Shown: positions 1-14,538 of the stretch, piece after piece
Layout: every line of letters starts with the position of its first letter
How positions within the stretch are numbered: the stretch's first letter is position 1
The notes under the pieces: generated by a model
What the model saw: only the letters and a program-made list of their open reading frames with translations
Told to the model about the DNA's origin: nothing
Database searches by the model: none
Translations under genes and position numbers: made by a program
NCBI GenBank assembly: GCA_032871835.1
Contig: CM065299.1
Span: 1,893,001 to 1,957,000, forward strand
Direction: 5' to 3'
Length of the DNA stretch: 64,000 bases
Origin: Dipteronia dyeriana
Lineage: Eukaryota; Streptophyta; Magnoliopsida; Sapindales; Sapindaceae

Positions 1-3000
1 TTAATTTTATCAATGTCTTCACGTGATGATATATTAAATAATTTATTAATTATTACAGTAAGTGGTCCGGTTTGTTGTAACCCATGCATATCAAATACTA
101 CATACATACCGGAGTTGATTTTTAAAATTATTTAAAAAATAAATTTGATTTTGGAAATTGTGAATATAGTGTGTGTTTTTTCTTTTGATATATTTGGAAC
201 AATCAACATATATTTTATGTATAAAAATATGTAAGATCTGGTACCATATATAATAGTATTAGGCATTTATAAATGAAGAACGATATATATATGTAGTTTT
301 TTGATATATATTTACTATATATGGCCGGTATGATTGTTATATATATACTAGTTAACTACGAGAGGAGCTCAACATGTTTGATCATTCAATTGTGTGACTA
401 CAACACTAAGCATGATTATTTTAATTGAACTTTGTGTGATGATACAAGTAATGAAGTAATGCTCACTAATGATAATTAAATACTTGAATTATTCTTTGAA
501 GTCATCTAATCATTTTATATATATATAATCGGATAAGTACAATGCAAAATATTATACTGTATGTAGGTGTTTTGACTATAATATATATAAAGGTTGGAGA
601 ATGCACAAACTTGCATTGTTGTTCTAAGAATTAATTAACGCACGTCGGATATAGATAAGACAATTAATTAATTGATTGATTATACTTATAAAGTATTGAA
701 ACGAAGGCTTTACATGTAACCCTCATTAACAGGGTCTTGGTTTTTACAAATCCGAGATGAAGATATTTCGTGTTTACAACGTTGCTTAATATATCAGAAA
801 TAGAAATCTGAAATATTTGAATTTAAATAATAACATAGTGGTTAATTATAAGGTTAAAAAAAGGGTTTTACAATTTGGTTACAATCTAATTGGAAAACGT
901 CGTGTTTTTACAGATCCATTTTAAAATTATGAGTGTGATGATGATTATGAGATTATGAAAAATTTTGTTTGGTTTCGCGACTTAAATAATTAAGTTTGTA
1001 ACTTATATAGAAACAAATTTAGATTATAATTCCAACTCGGATAAATGATCATGCAGTTTAAACCGTAATGAAATTAACCTAATACAATTGTGCGTACTTT
1101 TAAAAAAAAATGATTCATTTTCTTGTTTTTTTAGTATTATATTTATTCATGGTATTTTTAGAAAGGATAATGACTCGAACCGACAACCTTGTACCGAAAG
1201 TATAAGAAATTTATTATCAAACCAACCTTACCTCGTCTGTAAGTGATCTTCTTTTAACATTAATCTGAATGAAATTAAAATCAATGTCAACATTAAACCA
1301 TTATATATTAATGTTATATTATTCTCGGGACACAAAGACCTACAAGTTTTAGTTAATTAAAGAGAGTAATAAATTAAGGTTGTGATTTGGACAGACTTGT
1401 CATAATAAAAAAATTAACATATATTTTGTATTACTTTGATCAAATCCAATTCCAAATATTAAAATAACTTTAAAAAAAAAATCGTGGCTGTCATGTTAGT
1501 CAAGTGAATACAACAAGTCATTGGGAGTTAAATAAAGAAACACGTACTTAGCTGAAGTAATGGCTTAACAACCTAATCAATTTATTAATTAAATATAAAT
1601 ATTATCAACTTATTTGGTTCAAGTGATTTTTTTGACTCGTGAACATCTGATGAGATGATAACTAAAACCAAAGGATCGAACATAAAACAGTATATTAGGA
1701 CAAACACTGATACGTATGTCAGTATATATATAGGTGTTTAAAAATACGTGTCTAGATTATAACTGTTCCGATTATAATAAAATCGTAAGTAAAAAAACTT
1801 ACAATTTAGTGAATTTATCAACTTATTTTATCAATTAATCATATATGAGAAGTCAACGTTATTTTTATATCATAGTTACACTGTCTATATTTTGAATATT
1901 GAATTTTTAAAATAGATTGAATATTAGTTTTGTATTAAGGAAAAATAATTATAAAATAAAATAAAATAAATTATCGACCGTACTGAGCTGCCATCCAACT
2001 GACGCCTAACGTTTATTGAAATTTGAATACCAGAAGAGATTTTTTTTTTCTGTTTATAGAGTAAATTTAAGTTTATTATTGTATATAAAAAAAAAGTGTT
2101 TTTTCAACAATGTTTTTTTTTCCTTTTTCTGATTAATACAGTTGAAAATATTTCAAAAAGAAATTTAATTTAAGAGAATTTATTTATTGGAACGAAATAT
2201 TAATAATTTTTTTGTATGAACTTTAGAAATATTTTGTATAATATTTCAAGCGTGACTGTGTGAGTAAACTAAAATGTAGATGATTAACATAGTCGACACC
2301 ATCACATCATCATCAACCGAGTGTCCTTTCAAAAATATATGTATCAACAAAAGTGTTAATCTATGTTTAAAAGAAAAATAACAAATGAAACAAAGTTGAT
2401 TAGTTAGTTGTATAACCCTTAAATTTTTAAATATTGAGATCGTATATTTTAGTTGTGTCATTTCCTCTAAACCTAAATTTATTGGTAAAATTCAATATTT
2501 AACTATAGATATATGAATACTATTACAAAAAAGTGAGATGTCAGTAAATTATAATCAATTTAGTATCAGAATTTTCAATATATATATATACTTGGTAGAA
2601 ATGTTTTATCATCCTCCCATGAATATAGATTATCCGAATATTTAATTTTATAACAATGTTTATCGAATCATATACAATGTTATGAAACAAAACAAAGATC
2701 CGATACATACACACACGAATGACATGATACATGTGTCACGGTACATCTTTGGTGCACAACAACGCAATAGAATCCGAGCTTGAATTGAAACTTGCTTGCA
2801 TATATACGCGGTGAAAAAGCTAGAAAAAGGAAAAGGAAATAAAAAGTAGATGATTTTTATTTTTTTTTTGCTTGCTTATCTTCACACCAGTCTTATCCAT
2901 CTTTCACTGAATCTAAGCCGCTGATTTCGCTCTGCAAATCCTGGTTGATTTGGACCTCTGACGGCTGTGATTTGAAATATTCGATGGGTTTGTTTGGCCA

Positions 3001-4682
3001 TGCAAAATGGTCCCTTGTGCTTGTGTTTTTCAATTGGGAGGAGAATATATATGGCCATGGTTGGTGTTGTTGTTGGGACGATTGATGATGACTTTATCAG
3101 AATGCTACTGGCTGAGAGACAAGCTCCCTGTTAGTTGTTACCAACTTTAAACAAGCATTTTGCTATAATGCACCAGAAATCTGGATCACGAGAACTCGAA
3201 AATTAAACGTATTTAAACGAATGGAACAGGGTTTTACTACGATCTAATTCGATTACTAATATCAAATGTTTTACTACAATCTAGTTCGATTACTAATGTC
3301 AAATGCTACTTCAAATCTATGTAAGTGAGCACCAAAACCAACATTTTATAAGAGTATTACATCGGTTTATAATAGCCGAACTTTCTATTCATAATATATC
3401 ACACAATATGATATGAATAGAGTATGTATTATTATATCTACCGAAGCACCTTTCTTCTCTGTATCAAATACCCAATTAATAGTTACCATCCATGTAATTA
3501 TGTTATTTGTCGATATGTGAAGAAAATGTTTAGATGTGCATGTGCTTCATAGTAGTATAGCTAGCTTGCATGGTGCATCCCAGTTGTATTGAAAGGGACT
3601 ACAAAATTTTCTCATTTGAACCGTCACGTCATTCACTGGTCTAGTTGATGCATTTCGGTGTGTTTTTTATGTACAAATGTTGAATGGATATCTGATAATT
3701 CTTACTAATTTGGATTTTTTTTCACACTTTCCTTTCTCTCTCTCTATATTTGTTTTTCTTTTGGTGACGTTTGAGTTGTGTGGAAGGTCGCAGCTTTGTA
3801 GGCTAGTGACCTAGTGTACACTTGATTCATTTGCTCTTGTTGGGCTTTTCATTTGTATAACAGGCCCAAATTAGAACCCAACGATTGGACAAAATTCAAG
3901 ACCCAACCATGAAAGGCTGATAAGCTGGCCCAAATAACCTCGCAAATGTAATGACGCTACACACATTAGTGAGATGTTACAATATTCTTGTAAAATTCTA
4001 GATTATTTCGAGTCTAGGGATGAGGCCCATCCCCCACGGGTCATTATGAGGGCAAATTGTGCCCCCAAATGGTTTTCGGGGTGGGGATGGGAGCAAAATT
4101 GGTGCTCATTTTGTAAATGGGAGAGGTGGTTGGAGGACACCCCCCAAAACCATTCCTCCATTATCCCTATATACAATTAAAAAAAAACTAATATATTATA
4201 ATATTAGTCTGGGTTAGTAGTTTCTGTCTAGTGTTTAGTATATGAATATTTAATTTGTTTGTCTTTTATTATGTAACACTGTTAAAAGTACTTGTATTTA
4301 TTTTATGATTTCTTTAAATCAATTATATGTTTTAGAACAAATATTTTGATGACTTTTTAGATTTAGGAATCAATTGGTATGGAGTCATATTTACATGAGA
4401 ATGAGAATCTTATAACATTCTCATGTTTAGTAGCAGGTTGAGTTTTATGTTTCCCATAAATGTGAATCTCATGGGAATCACACTACCCTCCATAGGGGTA
4501 ATATGAAACTCATTCCAACATGTGGGTTTCACATTACCGTCTATCAGATTCTCATAATGAGACCCACATTTAATTAAAAATAATAATTAATAATTTAAAA
4601 AATAGTCTATTTTTTTCGGTTTTATTCTTTTATTTTCTTACACTTTCTCACTACCCAAACATCAAATTTTTAGATTTCAAAA
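1..4682. other. AT-rich intergenic DNA
   Basis: No coding region is supported here. The open frames are short, have no recognisable domains, and lie in AT-rich sequence with many homopolymer and (TA)n runs. A GC-richer patch at about 4015-4165 looks like a repeat remnant but has no terminal repeats that I can see. Confidence 0.6.
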
Positions 4683-4683
4683 C

Positions 4684-5010
4684 CTAACTTTAATTAACTA
4701 AACAATATCCAACTTCATCCTCATCAAAACGCAATCATAACTTATAAATAATTTTGTATTAAACCATTACCAAATCAACATATTTCAAATCTAACTTTAA
4801 TTAACTAAACAATATCCAACTTCATCTTCATCAAAACACAATCATAACTTATAAAATAATTTTGTATTAAACCATTACCAAATCAGCATATTTCAAAACC
4901 TAACTTTAATTAACTAAATAATATCTAACTTCATCTTCATCATCATCATCATCAAAACACAATCATAACTTATAAATAATTTTGTATTAAATCATTATCA
5001 AATCAGCATC
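4684..5010. repeat. Tandem array, three copies of a ~108-bp unit
   Basis: The string CTAACTTTAATTAACTAAA begins at 4684, 4791 and 4900 (the last with ATA after the shared part), giving spacings of 107 and 109 bp. Each unit continues with a similar AT-rich block ending in AAATCA(A/G)CAT. The third copy has an expanded CATCAT microsatellite. The array may be the interior of a larger dispersed repeat, because similar AT-rich sequence with CCAAACAC motifs flanks it at about 4370-4680 and 5390-5500. Confidence 0.8.
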
Positions 5011-6397
5011 TCAAACACTATCGCCAACATAAAAAGAAAAAAAAATTACAACAAGTACCAATAAAACAAGATCTGGGTTTGTTCGATGATGCCGACGACG
5101 ACGGCAAGCTTCGACGATGAGGAACTTCGATGACGACGACGAAGATGAGCTTCGATGAAGATGACAACAAGATCAATAACACGGTTGGAGGCAGCAGCGA
5201 CGACGACGTGGAGGCAAGGACGACGATGATTTGGATATAAAGACAAAGAGAGAGAGAGAGAGATGGAAAGAAAGAGATGAAAGAAACCCAAATCTATTGA
5301 GAAATGGATCTTTTTTTTAAACCATATAAGATGGACTTCAATTTTTTTAATATTTTTTTAGCTTTGAATAAAATATAAAAACAAAATCTAATGTACAACC
5401 AAACACTGTTACTTAATATTCCCATGAATCCGACATAATATTCTTATGCACAACCAAACACATGAATGACCCTCATTCGCTCCATTAGGCCCCACATCTA
5501 TCCCTAATTTTGATAAAATATAACCCAACATCATGAATGAAAGTGAGCATCTCCGGTGAAGTGAAGCGAGACTTCATTATAAGTATTTATCAACATACAA
5601 AAAGATACCTCTCTCTTAAAACTGTGTAAATATACATGATGTGATTATAGAATTTGATTTCAAGTCAATTTGAAACATCATTTAAGCATGAGATTGTTTG
5701 GGTATATTGTAGGTGATCTATTGTTAATTAGAAATACCATTTGCATATGAGATTGCGTTTGCTATTAGAGAATCCTAACTAGAGATATCGAATATTAAAT
5801 GTATGATTTGTAATTACTATCTTTATTATAAATGATTTGAAATCAAATTTTATAGACCCCACATACAATTGGAAAATAAGCTGTTGCTGGAAAGGGAATT
5901 TAATTCTCCTCTTACCGGTTATTTTTGTCGGATTAATTTTCCGATGAATCTTGATTCATAAGAATAGGTGGATAATTACACTTTTTTGTTGTTGATATAA
6001 TTGATGATTACGAGTTGAAGTTTAAATTTAAGTAAAATATTTTAAATTAAAATAACTCCACCCTATTATTATTCATTTATTCAATGAATTCATGATTAAT
6101 ACATTTAAAATAAATTTATATTAATCTTCTTATTAACCAAAGAAGGTAAAACAATTAATGAACAAAAATCTTAAAGGGTGTCTTATACGACACCGTTTCT
6201 TTTAAGGCAAACAAATGCTGCTTCCAACAGAAAAACGACGACTGCAACATTCTGCTGTAAAAGCCACGGCGATATAACGAGAAGAAAAAGAAGAAAAAAA
6301 AGAAATCGTAGTCGCCGATCCATCTCAGCTCTGAGAACCAATAACCGTCCGATCTGAAGCGGAGCGGCAGCAGAGGGCCGTCCGATAGAGGCACGAA
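5011..6397. other. Intergenic DNA and 5' region of VPS11
   Basis: No supported gene. A GACGACGA-rich low-complexity patch at about 5090-5230 creates an artefactual minus-strand ORF. The last ~200 bases are GC-richer and probably hold the VPS11 promoter and 5' UTR. No clear TATA box was identified. Confidence 0.45.
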
Positions 6398-9300
6398 ATG
6401 TACCAGTGGAGGAAATTCGACTTCTTCGAGGAGAAATACGGCGGTAAAAGCTCGATCCCCGAGGAAGTGACCGGAAAAACCGAGTGCTGCTCCAGCGGCA
6501 GAGGCAAGGTCGTCGTTGGCTGCGATGACGGCACTGTTAGCCTCCTCGATCGCGGCCTCAAGTTCAATTTCGGCTTCCAAGCTCACTCCAATTCCGTCCT
6601 CTTCCTCCAGCACCTCAAGGTTGTTTTTTTTTTTTTTTTAACTTTTTGGCTGCCGAGAATAGAAAATACTAGTGAAAAGAAGTTGAAATTTTGAATTAGA
6701 ATCGTAGATAGTAGAAAAATGCATGCGATTTTGATTATTATTGATGTAAAATTTGTTTTTTTTTTACATTGATGAATCAGCAACGTAACTTTCTTGTAAC
6801 TGTTGGACAAGATGAGCAAATATCGCCGCAGCAATCCGCCGTGTGTCTCAAGGTTTTCGACCTTGATAAAATGGAGCCGGAGGGGACTAGCACGACAAGT
6901 CCTGATTGTATTGGAATTTTGCGGATATTCACGAACCAGTTCCCTGAAGCTAAGGTAGTTTGTTCCCATGTCTAATTAAACTAGTTTGCAAATTCGATTT
7001 TTTTTTAGAGGAATGTAGTTGTTTGGATGAATTTTTCGAAAACTGTTGATATAATGCAGATAACTTCGTTTATAGTACTAGAGGAAGCTCCGCCGATACT
7101 ACTCATAGCTATTGGTTTAGATAATGGTTGCATTTATTGCATCAAAGGGGACATTGCACGGGAGCGCATTACCCGTTTCAAGCTTGAAGTGGATAGTTTT
7201 TCGGACAAAAGTCATTGCTCTATCACAGGTCTGGGGTATAGAGTGGATGGTCAAGCTCTTCAGTTGTTTGCTGTAACTCCAAATTTGGTGAGCTTGTTCG
7301 GCTTGCAGAACCAGCCACCTAGGAGGCAAACTTTGGACCAGATTGGAGGCAATGTCAACAGTGTGACGATGAGTGACCGCTCGGTATGCAGTTATAAATG
7401 TCCTTCATTTTTGCTCAATCATTTTGCTCTGAAAGTTTTGTATTATACTGTTCTGGAAGACTGATGGCCTTTTCTTGTTGTGTTGTAATCAGGAGTTGAT
7501 AATTGGTCGACCTGAGGCTGTTTACTTTTATGAAGTTGATGGACGTGGTCCATGTTGGGCTTTTGAAGGAGAGAAAAGATTCATAGGGTGGTTTCGTGGA
7601 TACCTGTTGTGTGTTATTGCAGATCAAAGAGTTGGAAAGAATACTTTCAACATTTATGACCTGAAGAATCGCTTAATAGCCCACAGTCTAGTGGTTAAAG
7701 AAGTTTCTCACATGCTCTGTGAATGGGGTAACATAATACTTATAATGACAGACAAGTCAGCTTTGTGTGTTGGGGAAAAGGATATGGAAAGCAAATTAGA
7801 TATGCTCTACAAGAAAAACCTTTACACAGTAGCTATCAATCTTGTTCAAAGTCAGCATGCTGATGCTGCCGCAACTGCAGAAGTGCTGAGAAAGTATGGG
7901 GATCATTTATATAGCAAACAGGATTATGACGAGGCAATGGCACAGTACATTCACACCATTGGTCACCTTGAACCTTCTTATGTAATACAGAAGTTTCTTG
8001 ATGCACAAAGGATCTACAACCTTACTAATTACTTGGAAAAGTTACATGAGAAGGGGCTTGCTTCTAAAGATCATACTACTCTTTTGTTAAACTGCTACAC
8101 CAAATTGAAAGATGTTGAAAAGTTGAACCTTTTCATTAAAAGTGAGGATGGTGTTGGGGAACATAAGTTTGATGTTGAGACTGCTATAAGGGTCTGTCGT
8201 GCTGCCAATTACCATGAGCATGCCATGTATGTTGCTAAGAAGGCCGGCCGGCATGAATTGTACTTGAAGATTTTACTTGAAGACCTTGGTAGATATGATG
8301 AAGCCTTACAATATATTTCAAGCCTTGAACCAAGTCAAGCTGGGGTGACTATAAAAGAGTATGGTAAGATTCTCATTGAGCACAAGCCAGTGGAGACAAT
8401 TGATATACTCATGAGGCTTTGTACCGAGGATGGAGAATCAGCCAAAAGAGGATCAAGCAGCACGTACATATCCATGTTGCCCTCTCCTGTTGATTTCCTC
8501 AACATTTTTATCCATCATCCACAGTCCCTTATGGATTTTCTTGAGAAATATACAAACAAAGTGAAAGACTCAGCTGCTCAAGTTGAAATTCATAACACAC
8601 TCTTGGAGTTGTACCTGTCCAATGACTTGAACTTTCCCAGTATCTCACAAGAGAACAATGGGGTAGATCTCAGTCTTATAGCAAGATCAGGAGCAGTTTT
8701 GGTGTCAAAAGCAGAATCCAATGGGAAAGTAATTGCTGATCGTAAAGATATATATAAGGATAAGGACTGTTTGGAAAGGCGTGAGAAGGGGCTACACTTA
8801 CTTAAGATTGCATGGCCATCTGACCTGGAACATCCACTTTATGATGTTGACCTTGCTATAATTCTCTGTGAAATGGATGCATTTAAAGAAGGGCTATTGT
8901 ATCTATATGAGAAGATGAAACTTTACAAAGAGGTGATTGCTTGCTACATGCAGGCCCATGATCATGAGGGATTGATTGCTTGCTGCAAAAGACTGGGAGA
9001 TTCAGGTAAAGGAGGGGATCCAACTCTTTGGGCAGATCTGCTGAAGTATTTTGGTGAACTTGGAGAAGATTGCTCCAAAGAAGTGAAGGAGGTTTTGACT
9101 TATATTGAAAGGGATGATATCTTACCTCCTATTATTGTCCTTCAGACACTGTCCAGGAATCCATGTCTTACACTATCTGTTATTAAAGATTATATTGCTC
9201 GGAAGCTGGAACGGGAATCAAAGCTAATTGAAGAGGACCGACGAGCGATAGATAAATATCAGGTGTGGTGCTCAGTGATTTGTATGATATTTGATTTATT

Positions 9301-10258
9301 TGTTACACTTGAACTGTGTTGCTGTGTTCGCCTGCCATGAAAGATAACTCTTTATGTATTATCTTTTCTTGGGACGTCTTCTCTGGAGAGCTTGGTTGCA
9401 CTAATTCATGTTTTAATTTAAATCATGATGTCCAGTAAGGTGGCATACAAGAACTTGAAACTGCTAAAAATGAATTTAAAAAAAAAAAAAACAGTATTGC
9501 GGTCTAAGATTGCCTATGATCCAATCATTAATTCTAGGTCTTGATGGGTAGCTGTAATGTTGCTTTGAACACAGTATTGTCATTTTCTCCTTTAGTGCTC
9601 ACAACAAAGTCAAATTATCATGAAGAAGTGGATATATCATTTGTAAAGATTGAAGTGATGAACTAAGCACAAACAAGAGGAATTTGAATCTTCCTTGATT
9701 TTATTATTCTGAAAGTTGATGACATTGTATCCTATGTGAACCGAGTTCCATTAGGAATGACAATGTATCATTGTTGAAATTTACTATGATAAATGTTATC
9801 TTCAGAATTTAATTTCTTTTATCAAGTGAGTTTACAGGGATCATCTAATGAGTCCTTAAATTGTGCAGGAAGACACATTGACAATGAGAAAAGAGATTCA
9901 GGATCTCAGGACAAATGCCAGAATCTTTCAGCTCAGCAAGTGCACTGCTTGCACGTTCACCCTTGATCTCCCTGCTGTACACTTTATGTGTATGCACTCA
10001 TTTCATCAACGTTGCCTTGGTGACAATGAAAAAGAATGTCCTGAGTGTGCTCCTGAGTACAGGTCCGTTATGGAAATGAAGAGAGGCTTGGAGCAGAATT
10101 CCAAGGATCAGGATCGGTTTTTCCAGCAAGTGAAGAGTTCAAAGGATGGCTTTTCTGTGATCGCTGAATATTTTGGGAAGGGGGTTATTAGCAAAACTAG
10201 TAATGGACCCACAGACACTAATAGATCAGGCAGCACATCTTCTGGCAATGGCTTCTGA
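6398..10258 (+). CDS. VPS11: Vacuolar protein sorting-associated protein 11 (HOPS/CORVET core subunit)
   Basis: VPS11 is a core subunit shared by the HOPS and CORVET tethering complexes, which act before SNARE fusion at the tonoplast and endosomes. Five exons read through in one frame: 6398-6619, 6781-6954, 7060-7383, 7493-9262 and 9869-10258, giving 959 aa (Arabidopsis VPS11 is slightly over 930). The start MYQWRKFDFFEEKYGG matches the family N-terminus. Residues 1 to about 370 form the beta-propeller region. The long fourth exon encodes the alpha-solenoid with the clathrin-heavy-chain-like repeat (around KYGDHLYSKQDYDEAMAQY). The last exon carries a complete RING-H2 finger at residues 855-890, with Cys855, Cys858, Cys871, His873, His876, Cys879, Cys887 and Cys890. 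Every intron has GT..AG ends. Nothing looks broken. Confidence 0.96.
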
Positions 10259-13200
10259 AGTTTGTTGATTGTTTAGGGTTTGCATTTTACGCATTCCTCT
10301 CTTTTGTTTCTCGCCCTCTCTATTGTTTCTCGCCTCGTAAGCAAGATGTTGTTCTTGGAGGCACAGTGATTTAGGTTGAAACTTCAGCGAGCAGTGGCCT
10401 GGTTACGGCTCAGTCTGATCAAGCTTTGATTTATCCAGTTGGGGTGGCTGGTTTACAATGGGAATGAATGCTAAATTGCTCCACTGAGAAAAAAAAAAAG
10501 AAAAAAAAGAAGAAGGCCGTTGGAGCTTTATCATTCGGCTGCTTTTTCACGGTTGATATTTTGGCCTTCATTTCCGCTCAAAAGAATCATGAAAAATGTC
10601 ATCTACTCAAAACAACAGGTTAGATCTCACAGTTTTTAATTCCTTGATTTTTGTGAGTTTGAAGTTACATATAGCATAATAGTGCTCTGTTCCTTCTCTG
10701 GCAAACAAGCAATTTTGGAGCATTTATTCGAAAAACCGGTAAACTTCGTTGTGCATGATTTATCAGGCATATGAGATTATTGTTGGATATGAGGAGGTGG
10801 TAGTGATTTGTAATTATCTTGTAACTTACTAGTTCTATTAGATTTTGTTTTAGTTTCAAATCATATTGACATAAGCTTGATTGTAACATTATGCAATATT
10901 TGTGAGGTTTCAGACTATGAATGAATGAGCTTGTCTTCTGGTTTGGTTTTATGTTCATTTCCTGAATGAAGTCAAGCTGATTATATGGCTTTGGAAGCTA
11001 TGATATGATATTTGTGGTTTGATTTATTACTGTTTGGTATGATATTTCTAATGGGGGACCTACAAACTTACAAAATGATTTCAGTTTCACCTACTCCTTT
11101 GTATGTGTGTCATGTCCATATGTAATTATAGAATCTGAACTCATGATTTGAAGCATATGTCTGTAAGCTCTTGTACAAGTGCTTGTTGGCTGTGAGGGAG
11201 AGAGAGAGAGAGTTGGAATGGAATCTAATAATTAGCAGGTCCCAAATAAGTTTAGTAGTAGAATATTGGGGGGGTTGGTTGGGTATATTAATTCATATAA
11301 CCCTGGACGATAAGATTGAATTCTTTTCACTCTTTATCTTATAAAAAAGAACCAACCAAACTGGTGGTTGAATCAACCAAAAAAACAAAAAAAGAGCGTG
11401 GAGTGACTAGTGAGTCGTAAATGAGTGGTGTGATTACCATCAGACTATACACTTGGGAGATAAAAGGAATTGTGTCGAGATGTTGAAGACACCGACACCC
11501 ATTTAATGTTGATAGGTATGAACTAATTATCTTCAGATCTTATGGGTTTGGAATAAATTCCCTCATAATTTTGCACCTAACAGCTTGTATAAATATAGTT
11601 TAATTGTTAGGTATACATCCTTATTAGCAGAGCAGAATATAATACGAAAATATCATATCCACAAGTGGTAAGTTGAGTAATCAAGTTTGGGGGCTTGCTT
11701 TTGCATCCTGCCATGGGTACCTGCATGGTCAAAAGGTTTGACTATAGTTTTATGTATTCCAAAGATCGTAGGGTTCCATGGAGGATTTAAGTTCGAACTA
11801 AGATTTGCTAAGCGAGTTTGGAGATTTCTGGGTTATAAAAGGAAAAAAAAAAATGATGATGCAATTTTAACTAGTTTTGAAATCAATTTAATCAACACAC
11901 TTTATAACACTTTTATGCTCCACTAGTTCTAGCTTTGTTATACAAAAGAAGACACCAAAAATCAAATCATGTTGTCTGTCTTCCATGTGAGCTGTCGATC
12001 CATGGATTTATTGTAATAATCAAGTACGTGTGGTCCAATAAGGACTGTTAAGTCCAATTATATGGTTGGAGGACAGATAGAGCCTCAATAATCCTTGATG
12101 CAATTAGTCACTAATCAAAAACTGAAAAACTTCTCATGAGTCCTGACCATCTCATCCAAGTCAATGTTAAAATTGTTTACAAAATTCGAAAATAAATAAA
12201 TAAAAATTGGTTCAATAATAAGCTTATTAAATGCAAATTATTTATTAAATTAAATACTAATAATCAATTTTTTGATTAAAAGAGAGGTAATTAATTTTGT
12301 ATTTAGAAATAAGTATTTGTAAATATGAAGATGAAGATTTGTAAATGAAGCTCGATCATCATTTTCAAACCATTGTATTTGTAAATATATGATTATATTT
12401 ACCTTTTAAACCTTAAAGTGTGGTTTTTATGGGAGATTTCTCCGATTGAAAGAGAGTTCCATTTCGGATTGTATTTGTATAGTCTAATCTCAATATGTTT
12501 CGATATATATATATTTTTTACAGAAATAAGTATTTATTTTTTACTTATATTTTGTTATAATATTATATTTGTATACAATGTTTGGTTGGTGTTTTGTGAT
12601 AATTTTATCACTGAGTCACTATAACTTAATAAACTTTATTATATATATATATATAACTTCATTAAAAATATATACAGATAACATATCATTTTAGAGTCGA
12701 AGAGTTAGCAAGTGAGACAGAGTGACTTCAACCCAAGTCAACATAAGGGAATGTGGTCCGAAGCTATGATTTAAAGAGAAAATTGGTAATTGGAAACGAA
12801 AGTGTCGCAAATACACACGTGCCACGCACATGCGTCACGCACGGTCGGCAACTCGGCATTAACTAATTAATTGTCTTAAACAAAAAAAAAAAGTTCAGGA
12901 GGGAGACGATCAAGACCGTCCGTTTTGCTGACTTAATTTTATCCTCGTTGAATTTTTTGTGATCTAAAAATGTGCGGCTGATCTTAAAGATCTCATGGGC
13001 CACACTGGTCACAATCATGATCTTGTATATAGTTGGAGAGGGGACACACATGGCCCACATATGATGATATGAGATGCTAATGGCTTAAAGCTAACTAGGA
13101 CGGGAAATGTGTGTCCATGTGATTTAACTAATTGATTAATTATTTTTGTGTGATTATAGGTATTTTTTTTAAGTCAATTTAATCCAAATTAAAATGATGT

Positions 13201-14538
13201 TTCAAGCGTCTTGCACCCACCGTAATTTGGTAGAAAGAATATTCATTCCGTTTCATAACATTTGACGTTTGAGTCGTAGTTACTGTATATACGGTATAAA
13301 AATTATATTTATTTTTAATATATAAATTAAAATAATATCTAATATATTTTAATAGTAAAAAGTCGTTTAATATAGTTTTAAAAAAAATATTAATCGACGA
13401 GATGAGATTTAACTGATGGTAAACTCCGTATCATGTACTACGAGCTTACAGATTTAAGTCATTTTTTATAAAAAAAAACCTCAAATTTAAATAAGAGTAA
13501 TGTTAATTTGTATCTTTTTATTGTCTTGTATTTATATTTACTATGATTAAAGACAATAAATATATTGTTTAACGTTATTTTTATCTTGTTCTAACCTATA
13601 AGTTAACACTACCCTTTATGTGTAATACTTAAAAAGTTAAAAGACTTGATGATATTTAACCCCTTTGAATTGTACATGAATTTACAAGGTGTCCTTTTAA
13701 TGTTTTTAAAACTCTTATTTTTTTATAATCTGTTTGTTTTATTGTCCTATAACCATCTGTTTTAAGGGACGGTCTAGTGTCAATAATACTCTATATATAT
13801 ATATATATATTATGGGAATCATTCAACAGTGAATAATGTTATTATTATTTATTTTTTTGAAAAAGAAAAGAGAGAGGCAACAAGGACAGTGGACATCATC
13901 ATCTTTGTTTGATTAATCGATTTTAGACAATAAAAACTAAAACAAAAACGTTTGTAACTGCCTGTCGTTTTATCTCATAAAAACCCTTAAAAAGCACAAA
14001 ATCTGTTCCGTTACAAAGCATAAATCGTCAAACAGAAAAAGTCAACAATAAATAATATTTATTTTTAAAAAATAAAACAATAAATAATATTCACAGTTTA
14101 ACGTAAAATAAAACTAAATATTAAAAGATAAAAGATAAAAGAAAAGCGAAAAATAGTCTAGGGCACTAGGCCACCCCCATTATTGTACAAACTACAAAAA
14201 CAAGTGTCTCTCGCTCTGCACAAAAATTCCCCAAATCGCAAATGAAAAATTATACTTTCTCTCTATTTCCAAGCCTCTTCACACGGTTAGTTCTTCAATT
14301 TTGATTCTTTTCTTATATTCTCTCTCACACACGCTTTCTCTGTGCCGCTCTCAGTCTATCTGCTTTTCATATAAATTAGAGAATTATAAGCAATTTTTTT
14401 GGGATCTACAAGACTGTAACTGACAGTCTACTCGAGAATCTCGCTTCTTTTCTGAGATGGGTTGTGTTTTGTTTTGATTTTTTGTTCTTTCTCTCCAGGT
14501 GAATTTTTTGGGTAAAGGAGTGATTTTTATTAATAATA
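10259..14538. other. VPS11 3' UTR and long AT-rich intergenic region
   Basis: The first few hundred bases are probably the VPS11 3' UTR. The rest, to about 14.2 kb, holds no supported gene: it is AT-rich with (TA)n and poly-T runs. The CT-rich stretch at about 14200-14500, with a TATA-like TATAAATTAG at 14371-14380, is likely the promoter and 5' UTR of the SAM-domain gene. Confidence 0.5.

Noticed and set aside
3974..4180. Short + ORF in a GC-richer patch
   Set aside because: 68 codons with no recognisable domain; it looks like a repeat remnant.
5046..5291. Minus-strand ORF with Ser/Leu and Val/Ala repeats
   Set aside because: It comes from GACGAC and GAGAGA low-complexity DNA; it has no domain and no gene context.
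6155..6613. Minus-strand ORFs overlapping VPS11 exon 1
   Set aside because: Shadow of the conserved VPS11 first exon; contains poly-Phe from a homopolymer.
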